From: Paenibacillus shirakamiensis
GTDB lineage: Bacteria; Bacillota; Bacilli; Paenibacillales; Paenibacillaceae
DNA length: 64,000 nucleotides
Reading direction: 5' to 3'
NCBI RefSeq assembly: GCF_017874255.1
Contig: NZ_JAGGLD010000003.1
Location: forward strand, 470,848-534,847
In this document: positions 45,179 through 55,700 of the stretch, piece by piece
Numbering within the stretch: the first letter of the stretch is position 1
Layout of the letters: every line of letters begins with the position of its first letter
Notes under the pieces: model-generated
What the model was told of the DNA's origin: nothing
Seen by the model: the letters and a program-made list of their open reading frames with translations, nothing else
The model's database searches: none
Translations under genes and position numbers: made by a program

Positions 45179-45631
45179 TCACTCGTCTATCCATAATGTC
45201 ATATCTCCCGTTTTTTCAAATCCTAGATCACTATACAGTCCTGCTGCTTCTGGTGTGGCTAGAAGTTTTATCATCTTTACATCTTTGCTCTTCAACCATG
45301 TAATCACTTCTTCTGTTAACTGTTTTGCATATCCTTTTCTTCTGAAATTTTTTTTGATATATACATCTCCTATAAATCCGAAAAATGGCGTTTTGTAAAA
45401 ACAATAAGGAATATCATTCTTAATAAAAGCACCCGCGCATCCTGCTATCTCATTATCTATATCAATTACAAAGTGTCTAATTTTATTTTGATCATACATT
45501 TTCAAATATTCTCTTTCTATAATCTCACTAGCCTTATCATTCAATAGATGGTCGAGTTCTGCATCCTGAAACATACTCAGCTTTAATTCAATTATTGTCC
45601 TTAGTTCTTGTATTGTGGATTCCCTTATCAT
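45179..45631 (-). CDS. GNAT-family N-acetyltransferase
   Basis: 150 residues, GAGG seven bases before the ATG. The acetyl-CoA-binding motif A reads IGDVYIKKNFRRKGYAKQLT (RRKGYA as the R-x-x-G-x-A loop, about 101-106), followed by a motif B helix with EAAGLYSDLGFEKTGDM (about 128-144). Family members acetylate small molecules, peptides or proteins; the substrate cannot be read here. It is a single gene. Confidence 0.88.
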   Translation of the reverse strand: MIRESTIQELRTIIELKLSMFQDAELDHLLNDKASEIIEREYLKMYDQNKIRHFVIDIDNEIAGCAGAFIKNDIPYCFYKTPFFGFIGDVYIKKNFRRKGYAKQLTEEVITWLKSKDVKMIKLLATPEAAGLYSDLGFEKTGDMTLWIDE

Positions 45632-45802
45632 ATGTGATCCTCTATTCTTAATATATTCTAGGTCGCCCTATGTATAATTTTTCAATTATACCGTGATATT
45701 GTATACAAACATTCCATGAAAGAGCATCCTCCATGTATACTTTAGACTAAAGGTGGTCTTCCTCCTTCCGTTAACAAACCAGGCATTCAAACCGCTAATA
45801 TA

Positions 45803-45842
45803 TAAAAAAACCGAGAAACCCTATGCAGGATTCCTCGGCTCA
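45803..45842 (-). terminator. Terminator of tyrS
   Basis: CCGAGAAACC...GGATTCCTCGG stem; on the minus strand it runs into TTTTTTT. It lies about 60 bases past the tyrS stop. Confidence 0.88.
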
Positions 45843-45898
45843 AAACACACTTACTTAATTATGTTCGCGAGACTCACCCATAGCTCTGCCCCACAACC

Positions 45899-47176
45899 CT
45901 AATCCACCAACCGAATCAGACTATATTTCTTCTTTCCTTTACGAATAATAATGTAGCGGCCATCGAATGAATTCTCTACGCTCACTTCGGTATTCACATC
46001 CTGAACACGTTCTCCGTTCATACTGATAGCGCCGTTCGTAATGTCTTCCCTAGCCTGACGTTTGGAAGGTTCAATACCTAGCTCCACTAACCAATCCACG
46101 ATATTTTTAGTTTCTTTGGTAGCTTCGAACGTTGGCATTTCTTTGAAACCTTGCTCGATCTCATCGGCAGTTAAGGACTTAATATCTCCACTGAACAATG
46201 CGGCCGAGATTTTAACCGCTTGGGCCAAGGCTTCTTCGTCGTGAACGAACTTCGTCATCTCTTCAGCTAGGACTCGCTGAGCCTCGCGTTTACCCGGCTC
46301 TGAAGTTACTTTTTGTTCCAGTTCCAGAATCTCTTCTTTGGACAAGAAAGTGAAATACTTCAAGTATTTGATGACATCTCGATCATCGCTATTCAACCAG
46401 AACTGGTAGAATTCATACGGTGACGTTTTGGCTGGATCTAGCCAGATTGCCCCTCCTGCTGATTTGCCGAATTTCGTACCATCTGACTTCAACATTAGAG
46501 GGATGGTGAGTCCAAAAGCTTTAGCTTCGGCCCCTTCTTTTTTGCGAATCAAGTCTAGACCACTCGTGATATTGCCCCATTGATCGGATCCCCCAATTTG
46601 GAGTTGCACACCCTCAGCAGTAAATAGATGATGGAAATCCATCGACTGAAGAATCTGATAGGAAAATTCGGTAAAAGATATTCCGCTATCTAGACGGCTA
46701 GATACAACATCTTTGGCAAGCATGGCATTGACGGTAAAATTTTTCCCATAGTCACGTAGGAAGTCGATCACATTAATCGTATGTGTCCAGTCATAGTTGT
46801 TCACCATGGTGAGCTTTGCATCATTATCGGTCACAAATAATTTCTTCATCTGTGCAGTTAGGGCATCTACATTGTCCTGCACCTGCTCAAGCGTCTGCAA
46901 TGTACGTTCACTGGAACGGCCACTCGGATCTCCAATGGTTCCGGTAGCTCCCCCAATTAAGATGACGGGATGATGTCCATAAGTCTGGAACCGTTTCATG
47001 ACCATGAAGGGAATCAAATGTCCAATATGCATACTGTCTCCCGTAGGATCTACCCCGCAGTACAAAGCAATCTTTTTCTCACTTACAAGTTCACGCAATC
47101 CCTCGGCATCGGTCTGTTGATTAATCGCGTCGCGCCATTCTAATTCATCCATAATATTCATTGTACTCATGCTCAT
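45899..47176 (-). CDS. tyrS: Tyrosyl-tRNA synthetase
   Basis: 425 residues, AAGGGG before the first of three in-frame ATGs. The class I signature HIGH is at about residues 48-51 (DSMHIGHLIPF); YCGVDPTGDS precedes it. The tyrosine-binding region has SYQILQSMDF and QIGGSDQWGNI, and the KMSKS counterpart is KFGKSAGG (about 231-238). The C-terminal S4 RNA-binding domain (about 355-425) has KRQAREDITNGAISMNG. It charges tRNA-Tyr. The gene is led by a T-box, so it is induced by uncharged tRNA-Tyr, and it ends at a terminator. Confidence 0.97.
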   Translation of the reverse strand: MSMSTMNIMDELEWRDAINQQTDAEGLRELVSEKKIALYCGVDPTGDSMHIGHLIPFMVMKRFQTYGHHPVILIGGATGTIGDPSGRSSERTLQTLEQVQDNVDALTAQMKKLFVTDNDAKLTMVNNYDWTHTINVIDFLRDYGKNFTVNAMLAKDVVSSRLDSGISFTEFSYQILQSMDFHHLFTAEGVQLQIGGSDQWGNITSGLDLIRKKEGAEAKAFGLTIPLMLKSDGTKFGKSAGGAIWLDPAKTSPYEFYQFWLNSDDRDVIKYLKYFTFLSKEEILELEQKVTSEPGKREAQRVLAEEMTKFVHDEEALAQAVKISAALFSGDIKSLTADEIEQGFKEMPTFEATKETKNIVDWLVELGIEPSKRQAREDITNGAISMNGERVQDVNTEVSVENSFDGRYIIIRKGKKKYSLIRLVD

Positions 47177-47315
47177 CTAACCCCTTTTATTTAGTATCAA
47201 AGTATTCAGTCAGAATTCATTCAGATTTCATCTAAATTTCCTTCTAGCTTCTTTCTGGTTTCATTCTAACTTCTTGCTAATTTCCTTCTGTTCTTTCTAT
47301 TTTCTACGAGTACGC

Positions 47316-47580
47316 AAAAACGTCCCTATGTCTACAATAGACATAGGGACGATGATTCACCGTGTTACCACCCAAATTGTACCCGTAGCTACACTACAGA
47401 TACCACTCTTTACCCTGTTATCGTGGGCTAGTCCGCTTAGTATGACCTAAGATACTCCAGAGTGTAATTCACAAATCTGTGTGTGCTAGGTTCCATCAAC
47501 CCCTAGCTTTCTGATAACAGGGACAGCTTGCTACTTAATCCTTCAACGTATACCGTGTATTAGATTACAGTCAGTATAGA
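47316..47580 (-). promoter_or_regulatory. T-box riboswitch leader of tyrS
   Basis: On the minus strand, the T-box core reads GGGTGGTAACACGG (about 47376-47361) and is followed by an intrinsic terminator CGTCCCTATGTCTA/TAGACATAGGGACG with TTTTT (47351-47316). Stem I-like elements lie upstream, including CTAGGGGTTGATGGAACCTA. A tyrosine codon TAC in GTGAATTACACTC is a candidate specifier. Uncharged tRNA-Tyr would stabilise the antiterminator. Confidence 0.9.
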
Positions 47581-47655
47581 GAATGATGAGGACATTGTCA
47601 ATTCATGTTCTTTGGCAGGATACTACCATATCGCTTGATCTTTTATGGTCCTGCC

Positions 47656-49350
47656 TTAGACTTTAAATTCCCCTACGGCATGCTGCAAATCTTCTGCCAT
47701 TTTAGATAAGAAGGCTGCGGCTGCAGCAATCTCCTCCATCGATGCGAGCTGTTCCTCGGTGGAGGCGGAGACATGTTGGGACTGTAATGCTACAGCATCC
47801 GCTCCCTGAGCAATCACACTCATACTATTCAGCACTTGCTCCGAACTTGCAGAGATCTGTTCCGAGGAAGCCGATACATGATGTACTTGATCCGAGACTT
47901 TATCAATATTGTGCTTGATCTCCTCGAACAGCTCACCGGCAACGCGCACAACGCGAATCCCTTCATTCACCTCTTTAACCCCAACCTGAACAGAATCGAC
48001 GACCCCATACGTGTGATTCTGAATGGTTGTAATTAGTGAAGCAATCTGATTAGCGGATTGAGACGACTGTTCAGCGAGCTTCTGAACTTCCCCTGCCACT
48101 ACGGCAAACCCACGTCCCTGTTCTCCAGCACGAGCGGCTTCGATAGCTGCATTCAAGGCTAACAGATTGGTCTGCGCGGCAATTTCGTTAATAACCGTTA
48201 CGATCCGCTCGATTTCTCTCGAATTCCCAGCCATCTCCGTCACACCATTAGCTAAATGCTCCATCGTACCGTGGATCGCATTAATTTGTTTTACTGTGGT
48301 ATGTATGATCTCGTTCCCTTCTAATGCCTTTTGCGACGTCTGTACCATAAGTGAGGAAGTCACTTGAGCACCCGAGGCAATTTGCTGTATGCCCGATGAC
48401 ATTTCATGCATCGCCTGCACACTTTCGCACACACTTTGAGATTGGGCATCCGCATTAGATGTTACTTTTTGGAGGGTACGAGCAATGCTGGCACTAGCCT
48501 GCGTAGATTGATCCGCACTAGCTGTAAGCTCTTCAGAAGAGGAAGCAATATGTTCCGAACTCAGACTAATTTGCCGGACTAGATTTCGAAGATTGCCTGT
48601 CATCTGATTAAATGAATTCGCAAGATTACCAATCTCATCTTTATTTCTAACGTGAATATCTTCATTCGTCAGATCGCCCTCAGCTACTCGCTCAGCGATC
48701 TTCGCCATAGAAAGAATAGGTCTTGATATCATGCGTGAGCTAAAGTATCCAATGACAATAGCCAAGAGAATTGCAAGTATACTAATCCAACTTACATTTG
48801 TAATAGCATGTTTAACGATATTTGTATTATTTACACTGGATGCTTTCATAGAAGCAAGTTGTTCTTTTTCTATTTTTTCTGCAATCGGTTCAAGCTGACT
48901 TCCTATAGGAACCACTTCATTCTTGTAATAATCCATAATTTCACTAGAGGGACGATTACTTTGAATCCGTGCTATTAATTGATCATATTTTTGTTTGAAT
49001 TCCTTATTTTTTTGATCTAAGTTCTGTAACATCACTCGGATATCTTGCATACGCACAATCTTCGTAGTTTCTTGAATTAATGAACTGACATTATTATAAG
49101 AAGTCTGTAAGCCTTCCAAAGATTTCTCATCTTTACTTATCATAAATCCACGTAACCTACTGAACTCCACACTTACATTTTTATTCACATTTTGAACATT
49201 GTAAAGAATTAATACGCGCCTTTGAATCAAGTCCGAACTTGAATCATCAATCTTCTGTAGATAGTAGGTAGATATACTACTGGTAATGCCAAGCAGCAAA
49301 GCAATGATTGCAAAAGAACCAATTAACTTCTTACTTATCGTCAACTTCAT
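47656..49350 (-). CDS. Methyl-accepting chemotaxis protein
   Basis: 564 residues from the ATG at 49350; an ATG three codons earlier lies too near the GTGGG. Membrane helix 1 (about 8-28), a periplasmic-type four-helix-bundle sensor (about 30-185), membrane helix 2 (about 187-208), HAMP (about 208-262; [20 protein letters not shown]) and a signalling domain with the hairpin tip [20 protein letters not shown] and [20 protein letters not shown] (about 385-425). The ligand is unknown. It reports to CheA/CheW. A leader with a small ORF and a terminator lies upstream. Confidence 0.95.
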   Translation of the reverse strand: MKLTISKKLIGSFAIIALLLGITSSISTYYLQKIDDSSSDLIQRRVLILYNVQNVNKNVSVEFSRLRGFMISKDEKSLEGLQTSYNNVSSLIQETTKIVRMQDIRVMLQNLDQKNKEFKQKYDQLIARIQSNRPSSEIMDYYKNEVVPIGSQLEPIAEKIEKEQLASMKASSVNNTNIVKHAITNVSWISILAILLAIVIGYFSSRMISRPILSMAKIAERVAEGDLTNEDIHVRNKDEIGNLANSFNQMTGNLRNLVRQISLSSEHIASSSEELTASADQSTQASASIARTLQKVTSNADAQSQSVCESVQAMHEMSSGIQQIASGAQVTSSLMVQTSQKALEGNEIIHTTVKQINAIHGTMEHLANGVTEMAGNSREIERIVTVINEIAAQTNLLALNAAIEAARAGEQGRGFAVVAGEVQKLAEQSSQSANQIASLITTIQNHTYGVVDSVQVGVKEVNEGIRVVRVAGELFEEIKHNIDKVSDQVHHVSASSEQISASSEQVLNSMSVIAQGADAVALQSQHVSASTEEQLASMEEIAAAAAFLSKMAEDLQHAVGEFKV

Positions 49351-49466
49351 GATGCACATCCCACTTATCTTAGTTTTAAATCATATTAAATTATTGTACT
49401 TTTATGTATTGCCTTTGGATGATTTGAGTCCCGTGATTGCCTAACCGTATATTGATAATGTGGCAT

Positions 49467-49491
49467 GAAAAAAGCCCTTACACAAGGGTTA
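49467..49491 (-). terminator. Terminator inside the chemoreceptor leader
   Basis: AACCCTT GTGT AAGGGCTT followed by TTTTTTC on the minus strand, about 120 bases before the chemoreceptor ATG. It must be passed for the receptor to be made unless a second promoter exists. Confidence 0.75.
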
Positions 49492-49549
49492 TATGAAAAG
49501 ACGTCTTTAATCTAAAATAGTTGTGTTTCACCGTTACTGCATAGACCAT
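49478..49549 (-). CDS. Small leader ORF before the chemoreceptor gene
   Basis: A 23-codon frame (MVYAVTVKHNYFRLKTSFHI, then TLV stop) begins with ATG six bases after AAGGA and ends with TAA inside the stem of the terminator at 49467-49491. A good promoter lies about 28 bases upstream. It could be a small protein or an attenuation leader peptide. Stop placement in the terminator stem makes coupling of translation and termination possible. Confidence 0.4.
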   Translation of the reverse strand: MVYAVTVKHNYFRLKTSFHITLV

Positions 49550-49576
49550 CCTCTTTCCTTTTTGATATCACTCTTC

Positions 49577-49605
49577 ATGGTATCTAAGTGTTGAGAATAT
49601 GTCAA
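49577..49605 (-). promoter_or_regulatory. Promoter of the chemoreceptor leader
   Basis: TTGACA (49605-49600), a 17-base spacer and TACCAT (49582-49577) on the minus strand. Confidence 0.65.
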
Positions 49606-49766
49606 TTTCTTCACATCATGAGGTTATAAAAGATGAAATGTGTGTATATGAACAGAAGACGATCAAATGAATTCATAAAAAGTATCCTTACACATTCACT
49701 TCATATAGAAGTGTATACAAGCACATACTACGCTAAGCTTGCATGTAAGAGTATGGCAGGTAGTTA

Positions 49767-49792
49767 CACACGACGAACGTGTGCATTTTTTT
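49767..49792 (+). terminator. Terminator-like hairpin in the fda leader
   Basis: CACACG ACGAA CGTGTG followed by CATTTTTTT on the plus strand, 97 bases before the fda ATG. A CACTTC...GAAGTG hairpin lies upstream at 49697-49713. It may attenuate fda or end a short transcript. Confidence 0.6.
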
Positions 49793-49889
49793 GATATGTA
49801 CCTATATGTATCTATATGTATCTATGTCTGTCCAATGCATAAGAGCCGAGAGGTTGCATCTAATCCATGAAACGGAAGGTGAATTACCC

Positions 49890-50777
49890 ATGAATACCGA
49901 GCAATTAGAACGAATTCGTACAGGAAAAGGCTTTATTGCAGCCTTGGATCAAAGTGGCGGAAGCACACCTAAGGCATTACTACAGTATGGCGTTAAAGAA
50001 GACAGCTATGCGAATGAGGAAGATATGTATGTGCTTGTGCATGGGATGAGAACACGTATTATCCAGAGTCCTTCGTTCAACTCTCAGTATATCTTAGGTG
50101 CGATTTTATTCGAGAATACGATGGATCGTAAAATCGAGGATCAATTCACAGCTGATTATTTGTGGGAGAAAAAAGGAATCGTTCCTTTTTTGAAAATTGA
50201 TAAAGGTCTTGCCGATCTAGATGACGGCGTTCAGCTTATGAAGCCTAATCCGGATTTGGATGATATTTTGACACGGGCGCTTGAACGACATATTTTTGGT
50301 ACCAAAATGCGCTCTGTCATTAAGCAAGCAAGCCCTACCGGTATCAAGAAAGTAGTCGAGCAGCAGTTCGAAGTTGCTAAGCAAATCGCCGCTAAAGGAC
50401 TTGTGCCCATCATTGAACCCGAAGTAGATATTCTCATTACAGATAAGGCAGCAGCGGAGAACATCCTCAAAGAAGAGCTGCGCCATCACCTCTCTGCTCT
50501 TGATCAAGACGTGAAAGTGATGCTCAAACTATCCATTCCTTCTGAAGATAATTTCTACAGCGATTTAATGAAAGACCCTCATGTTGTACGCGTTGTGGCC
50601 TTGTCGGGTGGCTATACGCAAGCTGAAGCGAACGAGAAATTAACGCATAATCAAGGCTTAATCGCCAGTTTCTCTCGTGCCTTAGCTCAGGGACTCACTT
50701 CTACGCAGTCCGATGAGGAGTTCAATGGCATATTGTCCACCTCCATCCAAGACATCTATGAGGCTTCGATTAAATAA
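49890..50777 (+). CDS. fda: Class I fructose-bisphosphate aldolase
   Basis: 295 residues from the ATG at 49890 with GGAAGGTG upstream; 37 further codons are open upstream but lack a ribosome site and homologues start here. The class I bacterial type is shown by [20 protein letters not shown] (about 12-31), [21 protein letters not shown], and [13 protein letters not shown], which carries the likely Schiff-base Lys. It cleaves fructose 1,6-bisphosphate to glyceraldehyde 3-phosphate and dihydroxyacetone phosphate in glycolysis. It is transcribed alone with hairpins in the leader and a terminator behind. Confidence 0.95.
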   Translation: MNTEQLERIRTGKGFIAALDQSGGSTPKALLQYGVKEDSYANEEDMYVLVHGMRTRIIQSPSFNSQYILGAILFENTMDRKIEDQFTADYLWEKKGIVPFLKIDKGLADLDDGVQLMKPNPDLDDILTRALERHIFGTKMRSVIKQASPTGIKKVVEQQFEVAKQIAAKGLVPIIEPEVDILITDKAAAENILKEELRHHLSALDQDVKVMLKLSIPSEDNFYSDLMKDPHVVRVVALSGGYTQAEANEKLTHNQGLIASFSRALAQGLTSTQSDEEFNGILSTSIQDIYEASIK

Positions 50778-50868
50778 TAGGATGTGTAAGTGCAGTTCGA
50801 ACCTGAGGAGTTGAAATGAAAGCTCCATATGTTCACTGTTATAGCTTAACCATTCATATTTTAGTTAA

Positions 50869-50911
50869 GAAACCAACGACCTATTTAGGTGGTTGGTTTG
50901 TTTATTTTTAA
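50869..50911. terminator. Terminator between fda and the Lrp-type gene
   Basis: AAACCAACGACCT pairs with AGGTGGTTGGTTT; T-rich tail on the plus strand. It may serve both convergent genes. Confidence 0.85.
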
Positions 50912-50959
50912 AGAGAAACGATCAACCTCGAAATCGAATTTGGATCTAACCCCAATGAT

Positions 50960-51412
50960 TTATGGAAAAGGATAATTCGTTATGTCCCTATCTAAAAGAC
51001 TCCTATCTTCAAAATCCGTCGAGAGAACAATTAACGTCGTCGAAAAACCAAATACATTACATTTCTCAAGAAATCTAGTCATGGATTCCGTAGTCTCAGA
51101 TAACACTTTAATCAGAAAGTTATACTCTCCGCTTATTCTGTACAGATCCACAATCTCAGGGGACGATTCGCTAAATGCAACAAAATCCTTACAAGTATTT
51201 GTCTTAAACAATACAAAAGCCATAGTGTGCAAACCCAATTTGTAAGGATCAACTTTCGCACGATATGCGGTTATCACCCCTTGCTCCTCTAACTTTCGGA
51301 GTCTTTCGGTAACTGCGGGTTGTGACATCGCAATGTTTCTGCTCATCTCGGAGATAGGTATGCGGGCATTCTCATACAATAGAGATACAATTTTGGAGTC
51401 AACTCGATCCAT
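50960..51412 (-). CDS. Lrp/AsnC-family regulator
   Basis: 150 residues with AGGTG upstream. The HTH domain (about 1-60) reads IVSLLYENARIPISEMSRNI then SQPAVTERLRKLEEQGVI, and the RAM/effector domain (about 65-145) has AFVLFKTNTCKDFV, YRISGEYNFLIKVLS and STTLIVLST. It would bind an amino acid or related small molecule and control nearby genes. It is divergent from an Old Yellow Enzyme gene with 143 bases between, so that gene is a likely target. Confidence 0.92.
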   Translation of the reverse strand: MDRVDSKIVSLLYENARIPISEMSRNIAMSQPAVTERLRKLEEQGVITAYRAKVDPYKLGLHTMAFVLFKTNTCKDFVAFSESSPEIVDLYRISGEYNFLIKVLSETTESMTRFLEKCNVFGFSTTLIVLSTDFEDRSLLDRDITNYPFP

Positions 51413-51555
51413 TTACGCATTCACCTCATATTTACAGGTTATGAATTTAGAAAAGCTACATTCTTAAGTTTTTGAAGGCTATCTTCCTTAACAATTATAT
51501 GTGAATCATAGATTTTATGAAATAAAATGTACATACATAGAAAGGAGAGATCGCT

Positions 51556-52575
51556 ATGACCCTTGCGCTGAATACTCCCTTAACTTTAAGAGGATTAACA
51601 CTCAGAAACAGATTAATTATGGCACCTATGCAGCAGTATAAGGGGACGCCTGAAGCGATTGCCGGAGATCATCATGTTGAACATTACAGCCAAAGGGCAA
51701 AGCATGTCGGACTCGTTATTTTGGAATCTACCGCGATTTCTGCCAATGGGAGACTGTGGGAAAATGATATCGGCATCTATACAGATCAACACGTGGAATC
51801 GTTAAAAAGAATTACGGACGCCATTCACGAGCACCATACCCCAGTCTTCATTCAGTTATCCCATGGCGGAAGAAAGTCTGCCCCTGAGGTAACGACGAGA
51901 CTAATTGCTCCCAGCGCAATTGCCTATGATGAACATTATGGCACACCCGAAGCTCTTAGCCTAGCAGGCATTGAACACATTATCGAGGAGTACCGACTAG
52001 CAGCCAGACGCAGCTTAAACGCAGGATTTGACGGTATCGAGATTCATGCAGCACATGGATTTTTAATCCATCAGTTCTTATCCCCCCTCTCTAATACAAG
52101 GTTGGATGCATATGGAGGAACGTCCCTCAACAGAGTAAGATTTCTAAGAGAAGTTCTTCTCGCCATTCGAACAGAGGTAGGTACCGATTATCCGGTCATC
52201 ATACGAATTTCTGCTACCGACTATTACGAAGGGGGACTAACTCCCGTAGATTGGATACAAATGTTAAAACCACTCGAATCGGAATTGGATGCTATCCATG
52301 TTTCTACAGGCGGCAATATCCCAGTACAACCTAGTGACATATACGATGCTTATCAGTTGCCGCATGCGGCTGCGATCAAACAACACTTCAACATCCCCAT
52401 CATTGCAGTTGGAAAAATCTATACCCGCAGTCTTGCTAATCGCATACTCGAAGATCATTTAGCGGATGCCATTGCTATAGGGCGCCCCCTCTTGGATGAC
52501 CCGGACTATGCCGAACATTTACTGATCTCCGGGCAAGGAAGGAATGTCCCTCCAGCGAAATTTTCAAACAACTAA
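51556..52575 (+). CDS. NADH:flavin oxidoreductase, Old Yellow Enzyme family
   Basis: 339 residues, AAAGGAGAG before the ATG. A TIM-barrel FMN enzyme: LTLRNRLIMAPMQQYKGTPE (about 14-33), VFIQLSHGGRKSAPEV (about 95-110), EIHAAHGFLIHQFLSPLSN (about 168-186) with TRLDAYGG, VIIRISATDYYEGGLTP and IAIGRPLLDDPDYAEHLL (about 310-327). Such enzymes reduce activated C=C bonds with NAD(P)H; the physiological substrate is unknown. It is paired with the divergent Lrp-type regulator. Confidence 0.93.
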   Translation: MTLALNTPLTLRGLTLRNRLIMAPMQQYKGTPEAIAGDHHVEHYSQRAKHVGLVILESTAISANGRLWENDIGIYTDQHVESLKRITDAIHEHHTPVFIQLSHGGRKSAPEVTTRLIAPSAIAYDEHYGTPEALSLAGIEHIIEEYRLAARRSLNAGFDGIEIHAAHGFLIHQFLSPLSNTRLDAYGGTSLNRVRFLREVLLAIRTEVGTDYPVIIRISATDYYEGGLTPVDWIQMLKPLESELDAIHVSTGGNIPVQPSDIYDAYQLPHAAAIKQHFNIPIIAVGKIYTRSLANRILEDHLADAIAIGRPLLDDPDYAEHLLISGQGRNVPPAKFSNN

Positions 52576-52681
52576 CGGAAATAATGTGTCACACGATCTT
52601 CTCCCTACTCCAATATTTAGCAATATACTATGGAAGCCTCGTTAAATAAGGAAGCATAGACTTAATTCAAGAGAGCTAGTT

Positions 52682-52735
52682 AAAAAAAGGGATATCCCGC
52701 CTGGCAATTGTACTTGCCTGCGGGATATCCCTCTC
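52682..52735. terminator. Strong bidirectional terminator
   Basis: AGGGATATCCCGC and GCGGGATATCCCT pair with an inner GGCAA/TTGCC stem; TTTTTTT follows on the minus strand. It serves the OYE gene and the SLH/GLUG gene. Confidence 0.93.
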
Positions 52736-52751
52736 TTGTGTAAATAATGGT

Positions 52752-55700
52752 TTAAATAAGGTCCGATTTTTGCAGCAAACGCTCCATAATCGCGGCCACT
52801 TCAGCTCTTGTAATAAAGGCCTGCGGAGCAAGCAGTACATCACTTCTGCCCTTGATAATTCCTGCCTTCAAGCTATCTGCAATCCCCTCATAAGCCCACC
52901 CGGATGCTTTCACTGCATCCGTATATGGACGAAGCGCAGCATCTGCGGTTTGTGCTGGAAGCTTTGCTTTCAGTTGCGTAATCCTCATCGCTTTGGCGAT
53001 AATCACCATGGCCTGCTCACGTGTGATTTGGTCATTCGGACGGAACGTGCCGTCTTCAAACCCATTGATCAACTGGTAAGCGTACGCTGTTTCTACGGCG
53101 CTGCTATACCAATCGGCTGATTTCACATCTGAGAACGGAGTTGCCCCCTTCTCCGGCTTTAGTCCAAGTCCACGTACTACAATTGCCGCAAACTCGGCGC
53201 GAGTAATGTTCTGGTCAGGGTTAAACTTACCATCGCCCATTCCTTCAATGACCATCCGCGAACCCATATCATTGACTGCCTTCTTCGCCCAGTGGCTCGC
53301 CACATCGCTGAATTCCAGCGGATGCCAGACTACCGAGTAAGTGCTGTTGGTCAAACTGTTGATTACGGCATAGAATTTACCGTTAATCTGTGTAACCTTG
53401 GTCGGTACATGACGCACCGTTCCATCTGGATCAACTACAACACCTGTCGTAATCTTGTTTGGATCTACGCCATCCGGAATAGCAACCAAGCGTTCCACAT
53501 ATGCATTAAATTTGGATACTTCAATTGTCTTACCGTTATACACCGCTTGAACGGTAAAATTCACAGGTGGTACCATCAGGCTGAATGTACCTTTGGCTGC
53601 CGCATTCTCCACGACTTTCACCATATCCGCCGTCGGTACTGCCATTTCAATTTGCAGTTTGATATCCTTCAAAGCGACCGATTGGCCAAATTGGCTAGAG
53701 ATGGCGTTAATATTAATTTGCTTTGCTGGAAGTGTATACGTGGCCCGGTCCGTTTGGAGTTTGAGTACGGCCAGCTTGTCTTCCATGTTCTTAATCATTT
53801 GTCCGTTCAGTTCCCCAATTACCACATCTGAACTTGAGGTTAGCGGAATCGTAACGACCACACCTTGGCCTTCTGCCGCCAGCTTGTCATCCAGCTTCTT
53901 CTGATCGACAGCGATTGTCGTGACGATCTGTTCACCCCGCTTGCTAGTTGCAGCCGTACCCGCCTTCTCTACTTTGCCATTGACCAGGATATCTGCTCCG
54001 GTATTCGGAGTAACTGGGGTAGGTAGAGTATTAGATGTACTGTTGCTACTTTCTCCGCTACTGTTATTACCGTTGTTATTACCATTGTTATTGCCGCTGT
54101 TATTCACCGATGAGTCGGTTACCGTTATTTTTAGTTGCTGAGGCTGACCCGAGCTAAAAGTAAACTTGAGCCAAGTTATTCCTACTGGCAGCGTGTTTAA
54201 ATAGGATTTCTTAATCTTCACTCTATCCTCGTTTACACTATAATCGTTACCTGCAACCAGAACCATTTCTGTATCTTGGTTTGCAATACGGACCAGCGAA
54301 TCCCTCGATGCTAGGGTAACCTTCACTTCTGTATTCCCCGCTGATTCCGGTTTCTTGTCGAAATCCGCATGATCCGGCGTAACTGAATTGCCGCTTGATG
54401 GCAGCTTAACCAGACTGAACTTAACAACTTTGTCCAAGCTATCAACTTCATATACGCCAAGGTAAGCACCTGAATAATAGTCTAGTCCCGTAATCTCTTC
54501 TCCAGAAGTATAGGGATTAAGAACACCGAGGTCCATCGTAGGTGCTGTGTCGCCCACATTTGGCGTTGCAATTAATTTCGTTGCTATCTTTATTACAAGA
54601 TGATGACTTGCATCCCCTACGGCTGCAGTAAGCGTAGTGGTATTGCTCAACTCACCCGGTACTGCGACAGGCTTAGCATCAAGCGCTGGTGCTTCAACTG
54701 GCGAGCCCGGTGAATGTTTAATATCCTGCTCCGTAAGCGTGATCAGATTGAACTTCACTACTTTACCGGCCTTGTCCACTTCGTAGACACCGACGTATTT
54801 GTTCGTGATCGCATCTACACCGGTGATATCACTCCCCGGCGTATAAGGCGTGGTCACACCCGTTCCCTTAGGCGCATCATCACCAATGTTCGGTGCTGTA
54901 ATAGTGTTGGATGATACTTGAACCACGAAATGGCTCTCTTCCCCGCCCACTACACCTGTTAGGCTTGTGCTTTCTGCCTGACTACCTGGTCCTGCAATTG
55001 GAGCGGGATTAAATCCCGGCGCTTCAATAGGTTGAACAGGCCCTGATGATGTAAGCCAACGTAAATGCGGGTAACCGTCATTGACGCCTTCACGAATCTC
55101 CCAAATCTTTGCGAAATCCCACGCAAGGGGATATTTTGTGCGGTCTTTCAAATCCTTAGTCTTAAGTCCCGTACCCATATCGCCATCTTGCTGTTCAAAA
55201 GAAATGGCGTCCTTATTATAATAAACTTCTGAATAGGTTGAACCTTCCTCTTTAGGACCAAAAGCATTAACTTGCCGTTCAGAAGGATTGTCAAGGGGGA
55301 AACTCCCTTCCAATTCACCGACGGAGTAGGCATTGTTAATGGAACTGTTATATACATTTCCAACAAATCCGCCTAACTGCCCGCCTCCTTTGATGCTTCC
55401 CAGTGCATAGCAGTCTGATATTTCAGCATATACCAATTCTCCAATGAATCCGCCTAACATACGACCGTTAATTTCATTTTCTCCTGTCACTTCCCCAAAA
55501 ACGTTACCGGTAGCAAAACTTCTCTTTATTTCAGGTTTAATCTCACCACCTCCGGCTACCTGACCAACCAATCCTCCCCCCATTTCATGGGATATGGTCA
55601 CATTGACGGAAGAGGAAGATTCTATAATTCTAGATCTGCCCTCTAATGTTCCAACCAGTCCACCCACATAGTTAACACCTCTTACTTCTCCAGAGGAAGA

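Noticed and set aside
47610..47655. GGCAGGA...TCCTGCC inverted repeat just after the chemoreceptor stop, as a terminator
   Set aside because: No T-run follows on the minus strand, so I do not call it; it may be structural only.
49400..49610. c-di-GMP riboswitch ahead of the chemoreceptor
   Set aside because: The conserved GEMM-I or class II core sequences are not present in the leader.
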